Shown here: one piece after another, positions 53,957 through 64,000 of the stretch
How positions within the stretch are numbered: the first letter of the stretch is position 1
Layout: the number at the start of each line of letters is the position of its first letter
DNA from: Symmetrospora coprosmae
Lineage: Eukaryota; Basidiomycota; Cystobasidiomycetes; Symmetrosporaceae
NCBI GenBank assembly: GCA_008802785.1
Contig: VUYT01000004.1
Location: forward strand, 496,001-560,000
DNA: 64,000 nucleotides
Direction: 5' to 3'
Notes under the pieces: model-generated
Told to the model about the DNA's origin: nothing
Seen by the model: only the letters and a program-made list of their open reading frames with translations
The model's database searches: none
Program-made: the position numbers and the translations under genes

Positions 53957-56750
53957 CTATGGCAACGAGAAGAAGCTCCTGTCTCGGAGCGCCCGCAGAT
54001 TGAGCCTGCACAAAGACGCAACCAAAGGTTCAGCTGAGTAGTCGATGTGAAGCACTTCATGGCAGTAGTGCAGACCACCCACATCTCCCAGTCATCTTTC
54101 CGGATCCAAAGATCGCTGACCACGTCGAGCCTGCACAGGTTCTGGATGCCCTTCCACGCCAGGTGCGCCGGGTCTGCGTACTTGCTGCGCGGAATGACGA
54201 GCGGATTTGGGCCGCCCGGGAAGCGCTGCTTCATGAGCGGTTCCAGTCTGCGCAATCATCGCAAGTCAGCCTCTGCGTGGCCATCGACCAGCGCATCCGT
54301 CATCCCCACCTGGACTGCAGCGCGAATCCAATGCCCTGCGCATTGCCGACCCCACCGACAACGAGAATGTTTGTCGCGACGCGCTTGACTTTATCGTCCG
54401 TCCCGCTCATGCACAGACTCTCGAACACAGCTACGTCCAGCGGCAGCTTTGACGACTCTGTGAGGTAGTCGAGCGTATTCTGCGCCGGAGCAGGGGGTGC
54501 ATCGCTTGGCGCTGGAGTGCCAGACTTGGTACCCGCCGGCTTGCCGGACGCCGATACGGCGGGACTGCTGGCGCGCAAACCGTTGTCGGGCAGCAGCGCA
54601 CCAGCAGAGATTGGGTCGTCCACCTGCATGGAGCTCGTCTCGCCTGGTATTGACGCATCTGCAGCGCCCGCTGAAGAGACGGCAAGCAGCCCAGCTCCAA
54701 GCTGTGCGGCGGGCTGGAGATGCTGCGTGCTGTGCTTCATGGCAGCCGTAACGGCATGCCCACCCATCTCGAGTGGATCCTCAATGTCGTGCGCACTGGC
54801 CCAGAGGACTGGCTTGGGTGCCAGCTTGCGCTCCCAGTCCAGCACGCGCGGAGACCAGATGCACTGCAGGCCCGCGATACCTCGTCAGGAAGGACAGACG
54901 CCGTGGGAGGCACTGTCGGAGACTCACCATCGTGGGTAGGGTGACTTCGTCATGCAGCTTCATGGTATACTTTGTCGTCTTCTGCCGCGGACCACGCGCG
55001 CTGAATTCGAAGAGGTTGACTCCGAAGTTGTGCTACATTGATCAAAGGGACACCGAGACGTCAGTCGCGCCATCGACATAAATCGATGCTGTCGGCCGCA
55101 CCTCGTTGAAGGCGCAGCACTGCTCCATAAGCCACTGCACAAGCTCCCAATCCCAGTCTCTAGCCAACTGGCAGTCCTTGTAAGGGAACGAGACCGTCTG
55201 CAGGAGCTGCAGGAAGAGCTCGGTTACGTCGTCCCCGCCATAGTCGAGGATCATTCGCGAGTCGGGCACGATGAGGCCATCGTCGATGCACGATATGGAT
55301 ATCCGAGACGCGCCCAGATCTACCACGCACGCCGAGGGCAGACCGGCTGCAAACGTAGCACACAGCGCTTCCTGAAGGACCAAACAGGCGGACAGACGAA
55401 GTGAGAGGTCCGAATAGCGACTCGCAGGTATTGCAAGCGGGACTGGTGCTCACCTGCTCAAGGATGATCTGCACAAAGCCCATGCTGCCGAGAAGAAGTT
55501 CGCACATTTCACGGATGTACACCTCGTCAAACAGGTCCGGGATGACGAGCACGGCGCTGAAACTCTCGAGATCCTTCGCAGCAATCCCGCACTTGGTTCT
55601 GAAGGCGTCCAACCACATATCCTGGACGTCGCCGAGCAGTTCGCGCGAGGATGAGTAATTGGTCGTGTTGAAGCCGGACTTGGTGAACGGCCACCGGACG
55701 ACCCAGCCCTCCCCGCCTGAGGTGTCGTTCAGGGGTGAGTCGATGTGAATGGCATCCTCGCCGAAGAAGACGGTCTTCTCTGCGTGCTCGGGCGCAGCGG
55801 GGTTGATCCAGGCTATTGGAAAGTCGTCGGCGTCCGCTTCCACAGGGACAGGGACGACGCTCTCGTTGTATTCCTTCGCTGCGAGCGAGCCTCCGCTTGT
55901 GCCCCGCAGCTTGAGGATCCGCATGCGGGCTTTGAGGTCGTGTTTGAGAATGTCAAGCTGCGTATCGGTGAGCTCGCGTCTGGGACTACGAGATTGTGCG
56001 CGTGGACTTGAGGCAGTATTGAGACGCTTCCGGGCGATGACATGCGGTACTTCGAAAGGTGTCGCGTCTGTTGCCCGCCCGAAGCGCAGCGTGCGCGAGC
56101 CGGGATGGATAATGAGCACTTTTGACGGGTCGGGCAATAGTCCAGCACCCTGTGCGTCGAATAGGACAAATGCTGCTGTTTAGTTCTCTGAGCATGCACT
56201 GTAAGCACATTAAGCGCGTCCGGTGGAGACGCACATTGGTATACTCCCTCCCTTTGCCCTTGACATCCGGCGTCTGCGATGCTCGCCCGCGAGCCGAGCC
56301 AGCTCCGACAGACGTCCTGTCTTCCCCACCGCTGCTCTCGTCGCCATTCTCGTCGTTGCCTTTGCCATTATTGCTGCGAGCAGGAGCCGCCGACGTGGCC
56401 CGGTCGTCCTCCTGCCCGTCCTCGTCGGCAGCCTCGCCGCCGCCAGTGCCATCTACGAAGCGGCGCCTCTTTGCGGCCTTCTGCTCGCGAATGTACTGGC
56501 GTGTGTCGTTCTTCCTCCTGTTCCAGTAGACGTTCTTTGCCTCCTTCATGAAGCCCGACGACATGTTCTTGGTCTGCAGGGCCCCGCTCACCCCGGTCAG
56601 GGTCGAGTATCTCATGGTGGGGACGGCGGCCACAGCGGGATTGGGTTGGGATAGGGATTGCGACTGTGCATAGTACTCGCTGCTGCCCTGACCATTGCTG
56701 TACGCCAGAGGGGTCGAGGCGCCGTCTGAGGCCGACTGAGTCGAAGCCAT
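53957..56750 (-). CDS. ARP8: Actin-related protein 8, INO80 complex
   Basis: A multi-exon minus-strand gene. Arp8 is a nuclear actin-like subunit that helps the INO80 remodeller bind nucleosomes and linker DNA. The N-terminus is a disordered, basic/acidic region (NRRKNDTRQYIREQKAAKRR). The actin fold begins KVLIIHPGSRTLRFGRATD, then FEVPHVIARKRLN, as in other Arp8 proteins. Later segments are FSAVLVIPDLFDEVYIREMC, FAAGLPSACVVDLGASRISI, SRMILDYGGDDVTELFLQLL, KVKRVATNILVVGGVGNAQG and LDVVSDLWIRKDDWEM. A Ser/Pro/Ala-rich insertion of about 90 residues interrupts the fold. The last exon, using the GTGGGT donor after GAGAT, gives LNLRALRDRSFFSLP, matching the family C-terminus. Confidence 0.88.
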
Positions 56751-57678
56751 GCCTGGCGTCGAGCGGCGGGGTGCGTGAGAGGCAGGAAGACCTCTGCCGA
56801 CAAGCGCGATACGCGAGCACCTTTAGGCAAGTAGGTGACTGCCGTGCTGCTGCTGCTAATGTTGCTGCTGCTGCCAGTTGATCCGAGCGAGGCGGAGCTG
56901 GGACGCTGACGAGCTCGCTCTTGATGGCCGACGCGCACGAGGTCGATCGGGTCCCGCTTCGGGTGAAGGCAACAAGGGCGAGCCTGGCTGCCAGCTGATG
57001 CCTCTCTGCTCCCTTCCCATCCAGTTCATTCGACTGAATACAGCACACGAGTCTACTGGCAGCAAGAGTGTCGACAGTGCAACAGCCATGACCGCATCGT
57101 GCTAGCACGGAAAAATGCGCCCTGCGTCGATACACTCATCAAATGGTGAGCATTGTCCCCGTCCAAAATTTCCATCCTCTTCACTCGCACACCTCTACCC
57201 ATCCACCCATCCACCCATCCACGCACATCCACGCACACGCACACACCAACACAACAATGATGTCTGAGTACTAGGCATTTGGCCGTAGTGACAGGCCGGA
57301 CAGCCTCTCAACGCTCACCCGCACCGAGAGGTCCCGGCTTGTCGTGAAGACAAACACTCGCTACCTTAATAAACTATGTCTGAATATGTCAACAGCCTCC
57401 CTCCTTCCACCCTCTCTGTCATTTCTCCGCACTGATTGGAGCGCATCGACGCTGACAGCCTTCGCCTTTCTGCCCCGCGCCCGCCGCTTAGTTCTGAGAC
57501 GTCAATGCATTTCGTCTTCGTTGTAGCGCTACCGTCTCGTGAAAGTCAAACAATGCCACTCTCACACTCTCATCGTGCTCCGTGTCTGCGGTGTGCGCGT
57601 CGCCATCTCTTTCGCTTCGATGACGCAGCTACTGGTACAGGCGTGCTTCGAGGCATCGCCGCACGCGCCTAAACCTCC
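56751..57678. other. Intergenic: ARP8 promoter and TYR1 3' end
   Basis: 928 bases, the longest gene-free stretch. It contains CAG/CTG-type triplet runs near 56838-56876 and the CCATCCAC repeat at 57199-57246. Open frames here have no recognisable motifs. A small gene cannot be excluded. Confidence 0.4.
57199..57246 (+). repeat. CCATCCAC / CACACG microsatellite
   Basis: Three CCATCCAC units grade into CACGCACATC and CACACG repeats. Simple-sequence DNA in an intergenic region. Confidence 0.75.
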
Positions 57679-59597
57679 CTATCCTTTCAACAGCTCCTTG
57701 AGCATCAGTGCTCCTCGCTTCCCGCTCTCCTCGAATCGCGGCCTAAACCACTCTGCCGTGTTCTCAAACCGCCTGCGGTACGCCTCAAAGTCGCCGAAGC
57801 TGACGCACTGGCTCCACCCGCGCGCGGCGACCATAAACTCTGCATCGTCCGAGCGGTGCGACTTGTCGCGGACCGCGGCGCGTATCGCCGCCTCGAGGCG
57901 CTCCGGGCTGCGGAACAGGTACTCGGACACGCCGAACCACAGCCGGAAGATGGGCGTCGCCGCGAGGGTGAGGTGCTGGAACGGCTGCAGCCGGAGCTGG
58001 TACCACGAGTCGACAATGGCGAGGAGCGAGAGGTGCGAGTTGGGCGGAGGGGTGAATGCCGTCGCTGCTGACGATGGCGACGACGACGACGACGACGATG
58101 ATGGGGCAGCATCGGACGCAGTGCCGTTCGAGGCAGCCTGGTCGGGTCGGCCGATGGCAAACTGGTCAAATACCTCGTCCTCCAGGAAGAGCGGCTTGGC
58201 CTGCTGCTCCGTGTCGGCCGCCGTACTCGAGCTCAAGCTCGCGCTTGTACTCGCAGTGGGAAACACGTAGTCTCTTGCGCGGTGCATGCGCTCGCGCAGC
58301 TCATCCTCCTTCTCCATGATCATGAGCTTGAAGATCTCGCTCACGCTCTTCGAGTACTGGTCGATTTGGATCTTTGCGACCGGGTTCAGGATGGCCAAGC
58401 CTGCGTAGACGTGCCACTTGCTACTGTAGATGCGGAGCGTAATGTTGATCTTGGCCACTTCGATCCCGCGCACGTAGAGGCCGCTCTCCCACGGAAAGGC
58501 CCCGGCGGAGTGCCATGCCGTTCCCATGCTGTGAGACACGCGGGGGAAGCTTCAGTCCGACCTGATTCTCACTTGAGGTACCCGCAGCTGATCCGAGAAC
58601 GCACCTCAAGAAGGCTGCATGCGTTACTGCCTGGGTGTTGGCTGTGATCTCGTCGTGTTCTTCGTACGTCATCTTGACGACTCTGCTCTGCAGTGGCTTG
58701 ACGATATCTTCCACGATGCGCATCTGCTCGTCGGAGCCTCTATGCCGTATCAGTATCTTGGTCGGTTGACAGTCGACCCTGCACGTCAGCCTGGATCTGA
58801 TAAATGCGCGGTCCATAGAGTTGCCTCGCACCAGTGCCTGTCCCGCCGGATTGACGCTCGGGCCGTGCAAAGAGTGCAGCGAGATAATGGAGACGTCCGA
58901 AGGGAGGTACTGCTCGAAGGCGTCCTTTTCTGGTGCCTTGACGGAGGTCTGCCCGGCGACTATGGCGTTGACTTTCGTGGCTATCGACAGGTCACAGTCC
59001 GCCAGCGCCTCATTAGCAGGCGTCTTGGCGCACTACTCGCATGATGTAGAATGACCGCTCACACGGGCCATACTCTTGTACGACACGTGCGATGTACTCT
59101 GCTTCGACAGAGTAGATGATGTAGTCGCTCAGACGCGACACAAAGTGGCCGTCCCGGTGCACGGTGATGCTTGGCTGGTCTGTCGAGCGGAGAGGGCGTG
59201 CAGTGCGGTCAGGAGCTGCCGAGTCGACCGGCACACATAGATTGGATCACCGCGGTCTCGTCACCTTTGTAGTCTTGTTGCAGCTGCTGGAACTTTTCCG
59301 GGCGGTCGCAGACGTGCACCCTGAGGCGAGGTGAGCGCGGAGAGGCAACGGCAGGACAGGGACGGGGAGGGAGATGGGATAGCGGAAGGAGACGCGTCCG
59401 GGCGACATCAGTAGAGGTTCCTGGATGTAGACAGTACGTGCGCGCATCCGAAGCCGCTTCCTGTGAGGCGGCTCCCTCGCGGCGGGTAAGGCTGACCTTC
59501 TCCGACCTGCGTCATTCAGGTACTTTGCGTACATCCGCCCCATTTCGCCCATCCCGATGATACCCACGGAGGGCAGGGAGTCGTCGACGGCGTGCAT
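57679..59597 (-). CDS. TYR1: Prephenate dehydrogenase
   Basis: Several exons on the minus strand, roughly 440 residues. Tyr1 oxidatively decarboxylates prephenate to 4-hydroxyphenylpyruvate in tyrosine synthesis. The NAD-binding start is SVGIIGMGEMGRMYAKYLND. Next come VHRDGHFVSRLSDYIIYSVE, the active-site region SIISLHSLHGPSVNPAGQA with its histidines, and LIRHRGSDEQMRIVEDIVKP. MTYEEHDEITANTQAVTHAA carries the second conserved histidine set. The helical dimerisation domain includes VYAGLAILNPVAKIQIDQYS and IVDSWYQLRLQPFQHLTLAA, with a Ser-rich insertion between them (about 30 residues, [13 protein letters not shown]). The start at 59597 puts the Rossmann glycines at residue 13, as in yeast. 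Confidence 0.92.
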
Positions 59598-59750
59598 GGT
59601 GGATATGCGTATCTGACAGTGTGATGCTGCTCGGTCGTGTCGGTGTTGGCGTTGAATAGAGAAGCTCGCTCGACCTCTTCCGCATGCGCCCCTCACTCGC
59701 ACGGGTAGCTTTCCGCCGACTCGCAGCTTCGCCATCGTCATTCTGTCGAG
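59598..59750. promoter_or_regulatory. Short bidirectional promoter, TYR1 and DHODH
   Basis: 153 bases separate the divergent start codons of a tyrosine-pathway and a pyrimidine-pathway gene. No factor site was recognised. Confidence 0.5.
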
Positions 59751-62700
59751 ATGATCCAGACCGCAGCGAGGATGAATGCGCTCCAGCGCATGGCAAGGCC
59801 GCGGCTGCCCACACAGTTCGGGTCGCCGTCCCTCCTGGCTCGAGCGCCCAGTGCTGCTGCAGGTGCAGGTGCCAGCGCTGCGACTGCAGCAGCCCGCAGG
59901 ACGCTCTTCACGCGAAAGACACCCGCGCAGCGCCTGAAAGGCCGTCTATGGACAGGAGCGGGTCTCATTCTCGGTGGGCTGTTTGCAGTATACGCGTACG
60001 ATAGCAGCGCCGGAGTGCACAGGTGCGTCGCCTCTGCCACGCAATGCCCGGAGCTTTCCGGCTTTCGACCATCTGGATTCTCTGACGCATGCATTCACCC
60101 CTGCTGCTCTGATCCTCCTCTGCAGATGGCTCGTCGTCCCTCTGCTGCACACATTCACAAAGGACGACCCCGAGGCGTCGCACAAGTTCGCAATAAAGGT
60201 CCTTGCAAGCGGACTGTCGCCCGTCGACATCCAGGCGGATCAGGAGGATGTCTTGGGCTTTGACGTGAGCGCAATCATCTCGTCTGTCCTCATATGCGGT
60301 GTCTGAGCTGACTCCTGCTCTATCGCGCCCGCATCACCCGATGGCAGCTCTGGGGCCGTCACTTCAGCAACCCTATCGGTCTCGCCGCTGGTTTCGACAA
60401 GCACGCCGAGGCCATTGACGGGCTATTCAAGCTCGGCTTCGGCTACGTCGAGGTCGGATCCGTGACGCCGCAGCCGCAGGATGGCAACCCGCAGCCCCGG
60501 CTGTTCCGCCTCCCTTCCTCGCAGTCCGTTGTCAACCGCTACGGCTTCAACTCCGAGGGACACCTTGCCGTCCTGGAGCGCCTGCAGGAGCGCATCCGCA
60601 CCTACATCATCAACAACGCCCTCCTCCTTCCTGAAACTACCTTCCCTACGCCGGAAGTGTCAGCAAACCCGGACCCAGACCCGATAGAGGCCGTGCTGCA
60701 GAACCGCTCAGACGCCAGCCTCATCGATTCGCTCAACGTCCCTCGCTCGCTATTCGATGGGAAAGTTCTCGCTGTAAACCTCGGCAAGAACAAAATCTCA
60801 GCCCCGGATGCCATCGATGACTTTGTGGTCGGCGTCCAGACGCTCGGCCCGTACGCGGACGCCCTGGTCGTCAACGTCTCTTCCCCCAACACGCCCGGTC
60901 TTCGCTCTCTGCAGCGCCGCGAAATCATCGAGAACCTCCTCGCCGACGTGGTCAAGGCCAGGAACGAGCTCAAATTGGCTCACAAGCCTGCAGTCCTGCT
61001 CAAGATCGCACCCGACTTGAGCCGGCAAGAGGTGGCCGATATTGGTCTCGCCGCTCAGGCGTCAAAAGTCGATGGCATCATCGTCAGCAATACCACCATC
61101 TCTAGACCCTCTTCCGCCGGGAACGACCCGGCGCTGTCCGAGCAGGGCGGTCTCTCCGGCCCCCCGCTCAAACCTCTCTCCCTGCGCACGCTCAAGACCC
61201 TTTACGCCCTCACTTCGGGAGAGATCCCTCTCATTGGATGTGGAGGCATTAGCACGGGCCAAGACGCTCTCGAATACGCAAAGGCGGGGGCGACCTTTGT
61301 CCAGCTTTACACCGCGCTCGGCTACCAGGGCGTCGGCCTGCCCAGAATGATCAAAAACGAGCTCGCTGCCGCGCTCAAGGCAGAGAACAAGACTTGGAGC
61401 CAGGTCGTCGGATCAGGCATTGACTTGGCCTCCATCAATGCACTGGGCCGCGAGTCAGGCCCCGTAGGATTGCTCAGCCTGGAGGAGAAGTCATCGGACC
61501 CGCTCGACAAGCTCAAGAGCGAGATCGAGAGCGTGCTCGCTGGCAACAAGCCCTCTAGCGACCCGACCCTCTTGACCAGGGAGGAACGGCTGGCTGCCTT
61601 CCTGCCTGAGTGGAATGAGTTCCCGTCGCCCGCTGCGGCCTTGCAAGGCACCACGCCAGACGCGAACGCCCACCCTACCCAGAATGCCGAGTCCGGCTTC
61701 ATGCCCGACGGATGCCCACAGGTCGTCATTCTCGACGAGGTGCCAAAGTACACGCCTGCGCACGCCATCACGAAGGAGGAGTTCCAGCACAAGGTTGACG
61801 AGCTGAAGGACCTCTCTGAGGACGTCAAGCATCGCATGGAGCGGACTGGCGAGGACCTGAAGGAGGGCGCCAAGGTTGTCGGCGAGACGTTCCGGGAGGC
61901 GGGCAAGGATCTCCGACGGGATCTGCATGTTGTTGAGGACGTGTCGCGCGACGCTGCTCGACAAGCTGGCCGCGCCTTCGCGGAGGTCGGGCGAGAGATC
62001 CGAGACGAGTCCAAGGAGGCAGCTGAGTGGACAAAAGACGTCGGACGGGAGACGTGGAAGGAGACGAGCGCCGCTGCCCGCGAATTTGGCCGGGGTGTCC
62101 GCGGTGAGGCTCGGGTTGTGGGCGAGGTCGCTGAGGATGCTTGGCGGCAGAGCAAGGCGGCCGCTAGGGAGTTCAGGCACGATGTCAAGGAGGAGTCCAA
62201 GGAGGCTGCTGCTTGGGGCAAGGACGCCGGCCGGGAGGCATGGAAGGAGACGAAAGACGCTGCAGCCTGGACGAAAGATGTCGGCGAGGAGACTTGGCGA
62301 CAGACAAAGGCTGCCAGCCGCGAACTTGGCCACGACATCAAGGAAGAGTCGAAGGACGCTGCTGCGTGGAGCAGAGAGCACGGGCGTGAAGCATGGAAGG
62401 AGACCAAAGACGCTGCCGCCTGGACTCGGGACGTTGGGGCGGAGACCCTCAAGCAGACCGAGGCGGCTAGCCGCGAGATCGGCCACGACATCAAGGAAGA
62501 ATCTCGACAGGCAGCTGGCTGGACGCGCGATCTGGGACGCGAGACGCTGCGTCAGACAAGCGCGGCCACGCGAGAGCTTGCGGCCGACCTGCGCAAGGAC
62601 GTCAAAGCGACTGGAGCACTCGGAGAGACGGTCTGGCACGATGCTAAGGCGGCTTTCCGCGAGCTCGGGCAGGACGTCCGCGACGAGTCCAAGGTTGTCG

Positions 62701-63629
62701 GGGGTGTCGCTCAGAACGCAGTCCAAGAGTCAACATCCGCATTCGGCCAGGCCGGACGTGACATCCGGGACGAGTCTAGGGCGGCCGCCCGCTGGACGCG
62801 AGATGTCGGGCGTGAAACTGTGCGCGAGACCAGTGCAGCCACGCGAGAGCTCGGTGCTGATCTTCGGAAGGATGTCAAGGCGACCGGCGCGCTAGGAGAG
62901 TCCGTCTGGCACCAAGCCAAGACGGCCTTCAACGAGCTCGGCCGAGAGGTCCGTGACGAGTCAAAGGAGGCTGCCAGCTGGACGCGCGATGTCGGCCGGG
63001 AGACGCTGCGGGAGACCAGGGCTGCGACACAGGAGCTCGGTCAAGACATCAAGGACGATGCGAAAGCAGCCGGATCCGCCAGCGAGAGCATCTGGCAGCG
63101 AGCAAAGGCGGCTTTCGGCGAGGTCGGGCGCGAGGTGAAGGAGGAGTCTAAGGCCGCTGCGGACGTGGGCAGGGATGCTGTGCGCGAGTCCACGGCAGCG
63201 TTCTCCGAAGCCGGCCGGGAGATCCGCGACGAATCCAGGACTGCCGGGCGCGTCGGCAAAGAGGCCACGCGTGAGGCAGGGCAGGCTTTCTCCGAGCTTG
63301 GGCAGGATGTCAAGCAGGAGAGCGTGCCCATTGCCGAGATCACCAAGGACGCATTCAGGCAGGCGGGAGAGGCATTCCGCGAGCTCGGCCACGAGATCCG
63401 ACATGATCCCCTGTTGCACAAGGCTCAGGAGGGCGTCGACAGTGCAAGGAGGGAGGCGCGTAGCGTCGGGGCCCAACCTGCAGGCGAAGGAGCCAGGTAT
63501 CAGGACCAGACCGCGCGGCCAGCGCCTGCAACGCCCCGAGCTGTGCCTGTCGGCCAGGGCTTGGGATCGCTCTTCAGCACGTTTGGCGAGCGGAGAAACG
63601 TCACCGAGAACAGCAAAAAGATAGTCTAG
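59751..63629 (+). CDS. URA9: Dihydroorotate dehydrogenase (class 2) with long helical repeat extension
   Basis: Exons 59751-60022, 60126-60264 and 60348-63629 encode 1230 residues. Class 2 DHODH oxidises dihydroorotate on the mitochondrial inner membrane, passing electrons from FMN to ubiquinone. A basic presequence (residues 1-60, TAAARRTLFTRKTPAQRLKG) and an inner-membrane helix (GAGLILGGLFAVYAY) lead to the quinone-tunnel helices. The barrel shows SNPIGLAAGFDKHAEAIDGL, VEVGSVTPQPQDGNPQPRLF, RYGFNSEGH, the catalytic-serine loop NVSSPNTPGLRSLQ, LLKIAPDL, IVSNTT and LIGCGGISTGQDALEYAKAG, ending near residue 500. After a linker, about 550 residues of amphipathic repeats follow in the same uninterrupted frame, then a tail of about 70 residues. 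The usual family length is 400-550, so the extension more than doubles it. Confidence 0.95.
61860..63412 (+). repeat. Coding tandem repeats: alternating 15- and 14/18-residue helical units
   Basis: This lies inside the DHODH frame, residues about 642-1159. I count fifteen 15-residue units of the form xAAFxELGRDIRDES, eight 18-residue units like KDAAAWTRDVGRETLKQT, and nine 14-residue units like KATGALGETVWHDA. They combine into 29- or 33-residue super-units. Units are Ala/Glu/Arg/Lys-rich with no proline and would form long amphipathic helices. Two blocks starting at SAATREL (about 62557 and 62830) are 91 residues (273 bases) apart and near-identical through VWH, suggesting recent internal duplication. 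Confidence 0.85.
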
Positions 63630-63804
63630 AGAGCGAGGGACTTAGCGAGTTTCTGTAATTCAAACCAAATACATGAGGAAAGAATCGCGTCTTGCTTGAC
63701 CGACGGAAAGGACCGCACGTGCCGCTCTCAATACTGCGCGCAACCTCCCAACCTCCGCTTCCTGAATGAGTCATTCCGCTTTCTCTCTTGCTGACGCGCG
63801 AACC
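63630..63804. other. Intergenic spacer
   Basis: 175 bases. AATACA-type A-rich sequence near 63660-63680 could serve polyadenylation of the DHODH transcript. The next gene starts at 63805. Confidence 0.4.
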
Positions 63805-64000
63805 ATGGAATACGAGAAGACTTCTTACTCGACAGTTGGAGGTGTGGAGCCGCATGCACTGACGCAGTCTACGTAATCCACCGCTAATGCTTTTTCCCAG
63901 GCCGACTGAAGCAACGCGGCTCTTACGACAAGGCCACCGTTCATGCCATCGTCAACACTGCTCTGCTAGTCAACGTTGCCTTTATCGATGATGAGGGCCT
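63805..64000 (+). CDS. FMN-binding split-barrel protein (pyridoxamine 5'-phosphate oxidase-like), 5' end
   Basis: Two exons are visible: 63805-63841 (MEYEKTSYSTVG) and 63901 to the right edge. The joined sequence GRLKQRGSYDKATVHAIVNT, then ALLVNVAFIDDEGL, matches the start of the flavin-nucleotide-binding / Pyridox_ox_2 family, in which RxxYD and HxIV residues line the flavin site. The substrate is unknown. The gene is cut by the window end. Confidence 0.75.

Noticed and set aside
61322-62726. Two overlapping minus-strand open frames of 390 and 411 codons opposite the DHODH tail
   Set aside because: They mirror the repeat codons of the plus strand; the translations are low-complexity Ser/Leu/Arg repeats with no motifs, and the plus-strand frame is the one continuous with DHODH.
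1-64000. tRNA genes, LTR or LINE elements, DNA transposons, CRISPR arrays
   Set aside because: No B-box-type tRNA sequence, long terminal or inverted repeats, transposase, reverse transcriptase or regularly spaced repeats were found on reading both strands.

Overview
The window is nuclear DNA of a filamentous or dimorphic basidiomycete fungus, possibly Ustilaginomycotina. That placement is inference and is weak below phylum level. The evidence is dense, intron-rich, GC-rich coding sequence with short introns (mostly 45-140 bases, GTGAGT-like donors, CAG acceptors), fungal gene families (LCB2, SPG1/TEM1, WDR59/Sea3, MSC2, quinate-type dehydroshikimate dehydratase) and a Cdc8-length tropomyosin. 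I count 28 protein-coding genes. I see no rRNA, tRNA, CRISPR array or transposon, and no recognisable viral or retroelement remnant.

Layout, left to right. 1-16 kb: the 3' part of mitochondrial aconitase, an F-box/DUF6699-like protein, a small complex I-like membrane subunit divergent from a DUF1764 protein, ribosomal protein eS4, an ER SUN-domain protein (SLP1/SUCO type), a DHA1 drug:H+ antiporter and a CDK7/KIN28 kinase. 16-28 kb: malic enzyme, a 3-dehydroshikimate dehydratase-like enzyme, serine palmitoyltransferase subunit LCB2, a membrane-anchored thioredoxin-fold protein and tropomyosin. 28-43 kb: a small unknown protein, mRNA export factor GLE1, the Rab7-activator subunit CCZ1, an unknown multi-pass membrane protein, WDR59 of the SEA/GATOR2 complex and an unusual histone H2A. 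43-54 kb: the ER zinc transporter MSC2, a Gfd2-like DEDDh protein, a second MFS transporter, the SPG1/TEM1 GTPase and a DSS4/MSS4 protein. 54-64 kb: ARP8 of INO80, prephenate dehydrogenase TYR1, a dihydroorotate dehydrogenase with a very long helical repeat tail, and the start of an FMN-binding split-barrel protein.

This is ordinary core-genome synteny rather than an accessory island. The genes do not form one pathway, although mitochondrial metabolism (aconitase, malic enzyme, DHODH), membrane traffic (CCZ1, DSS4, LCB2) and chromatin (H2A, ARP8) recur.

Two observations stand out. The DHODH reading frame continues without interruption into about 550 residues of alternating 15- and 14/18-residue amphipathic repeats resembling LEA or apolipoprotein helices. 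Separately, an H2A-fold protein keeps the acidic-patch residues but carries a roughly 111-residue acidic tail ending in SQNI, an SQxPhi-like terminus. Exon boundaries were read by eye from splice signals and reading phase. Where I give exon coordinates, the phases were checked and agree.
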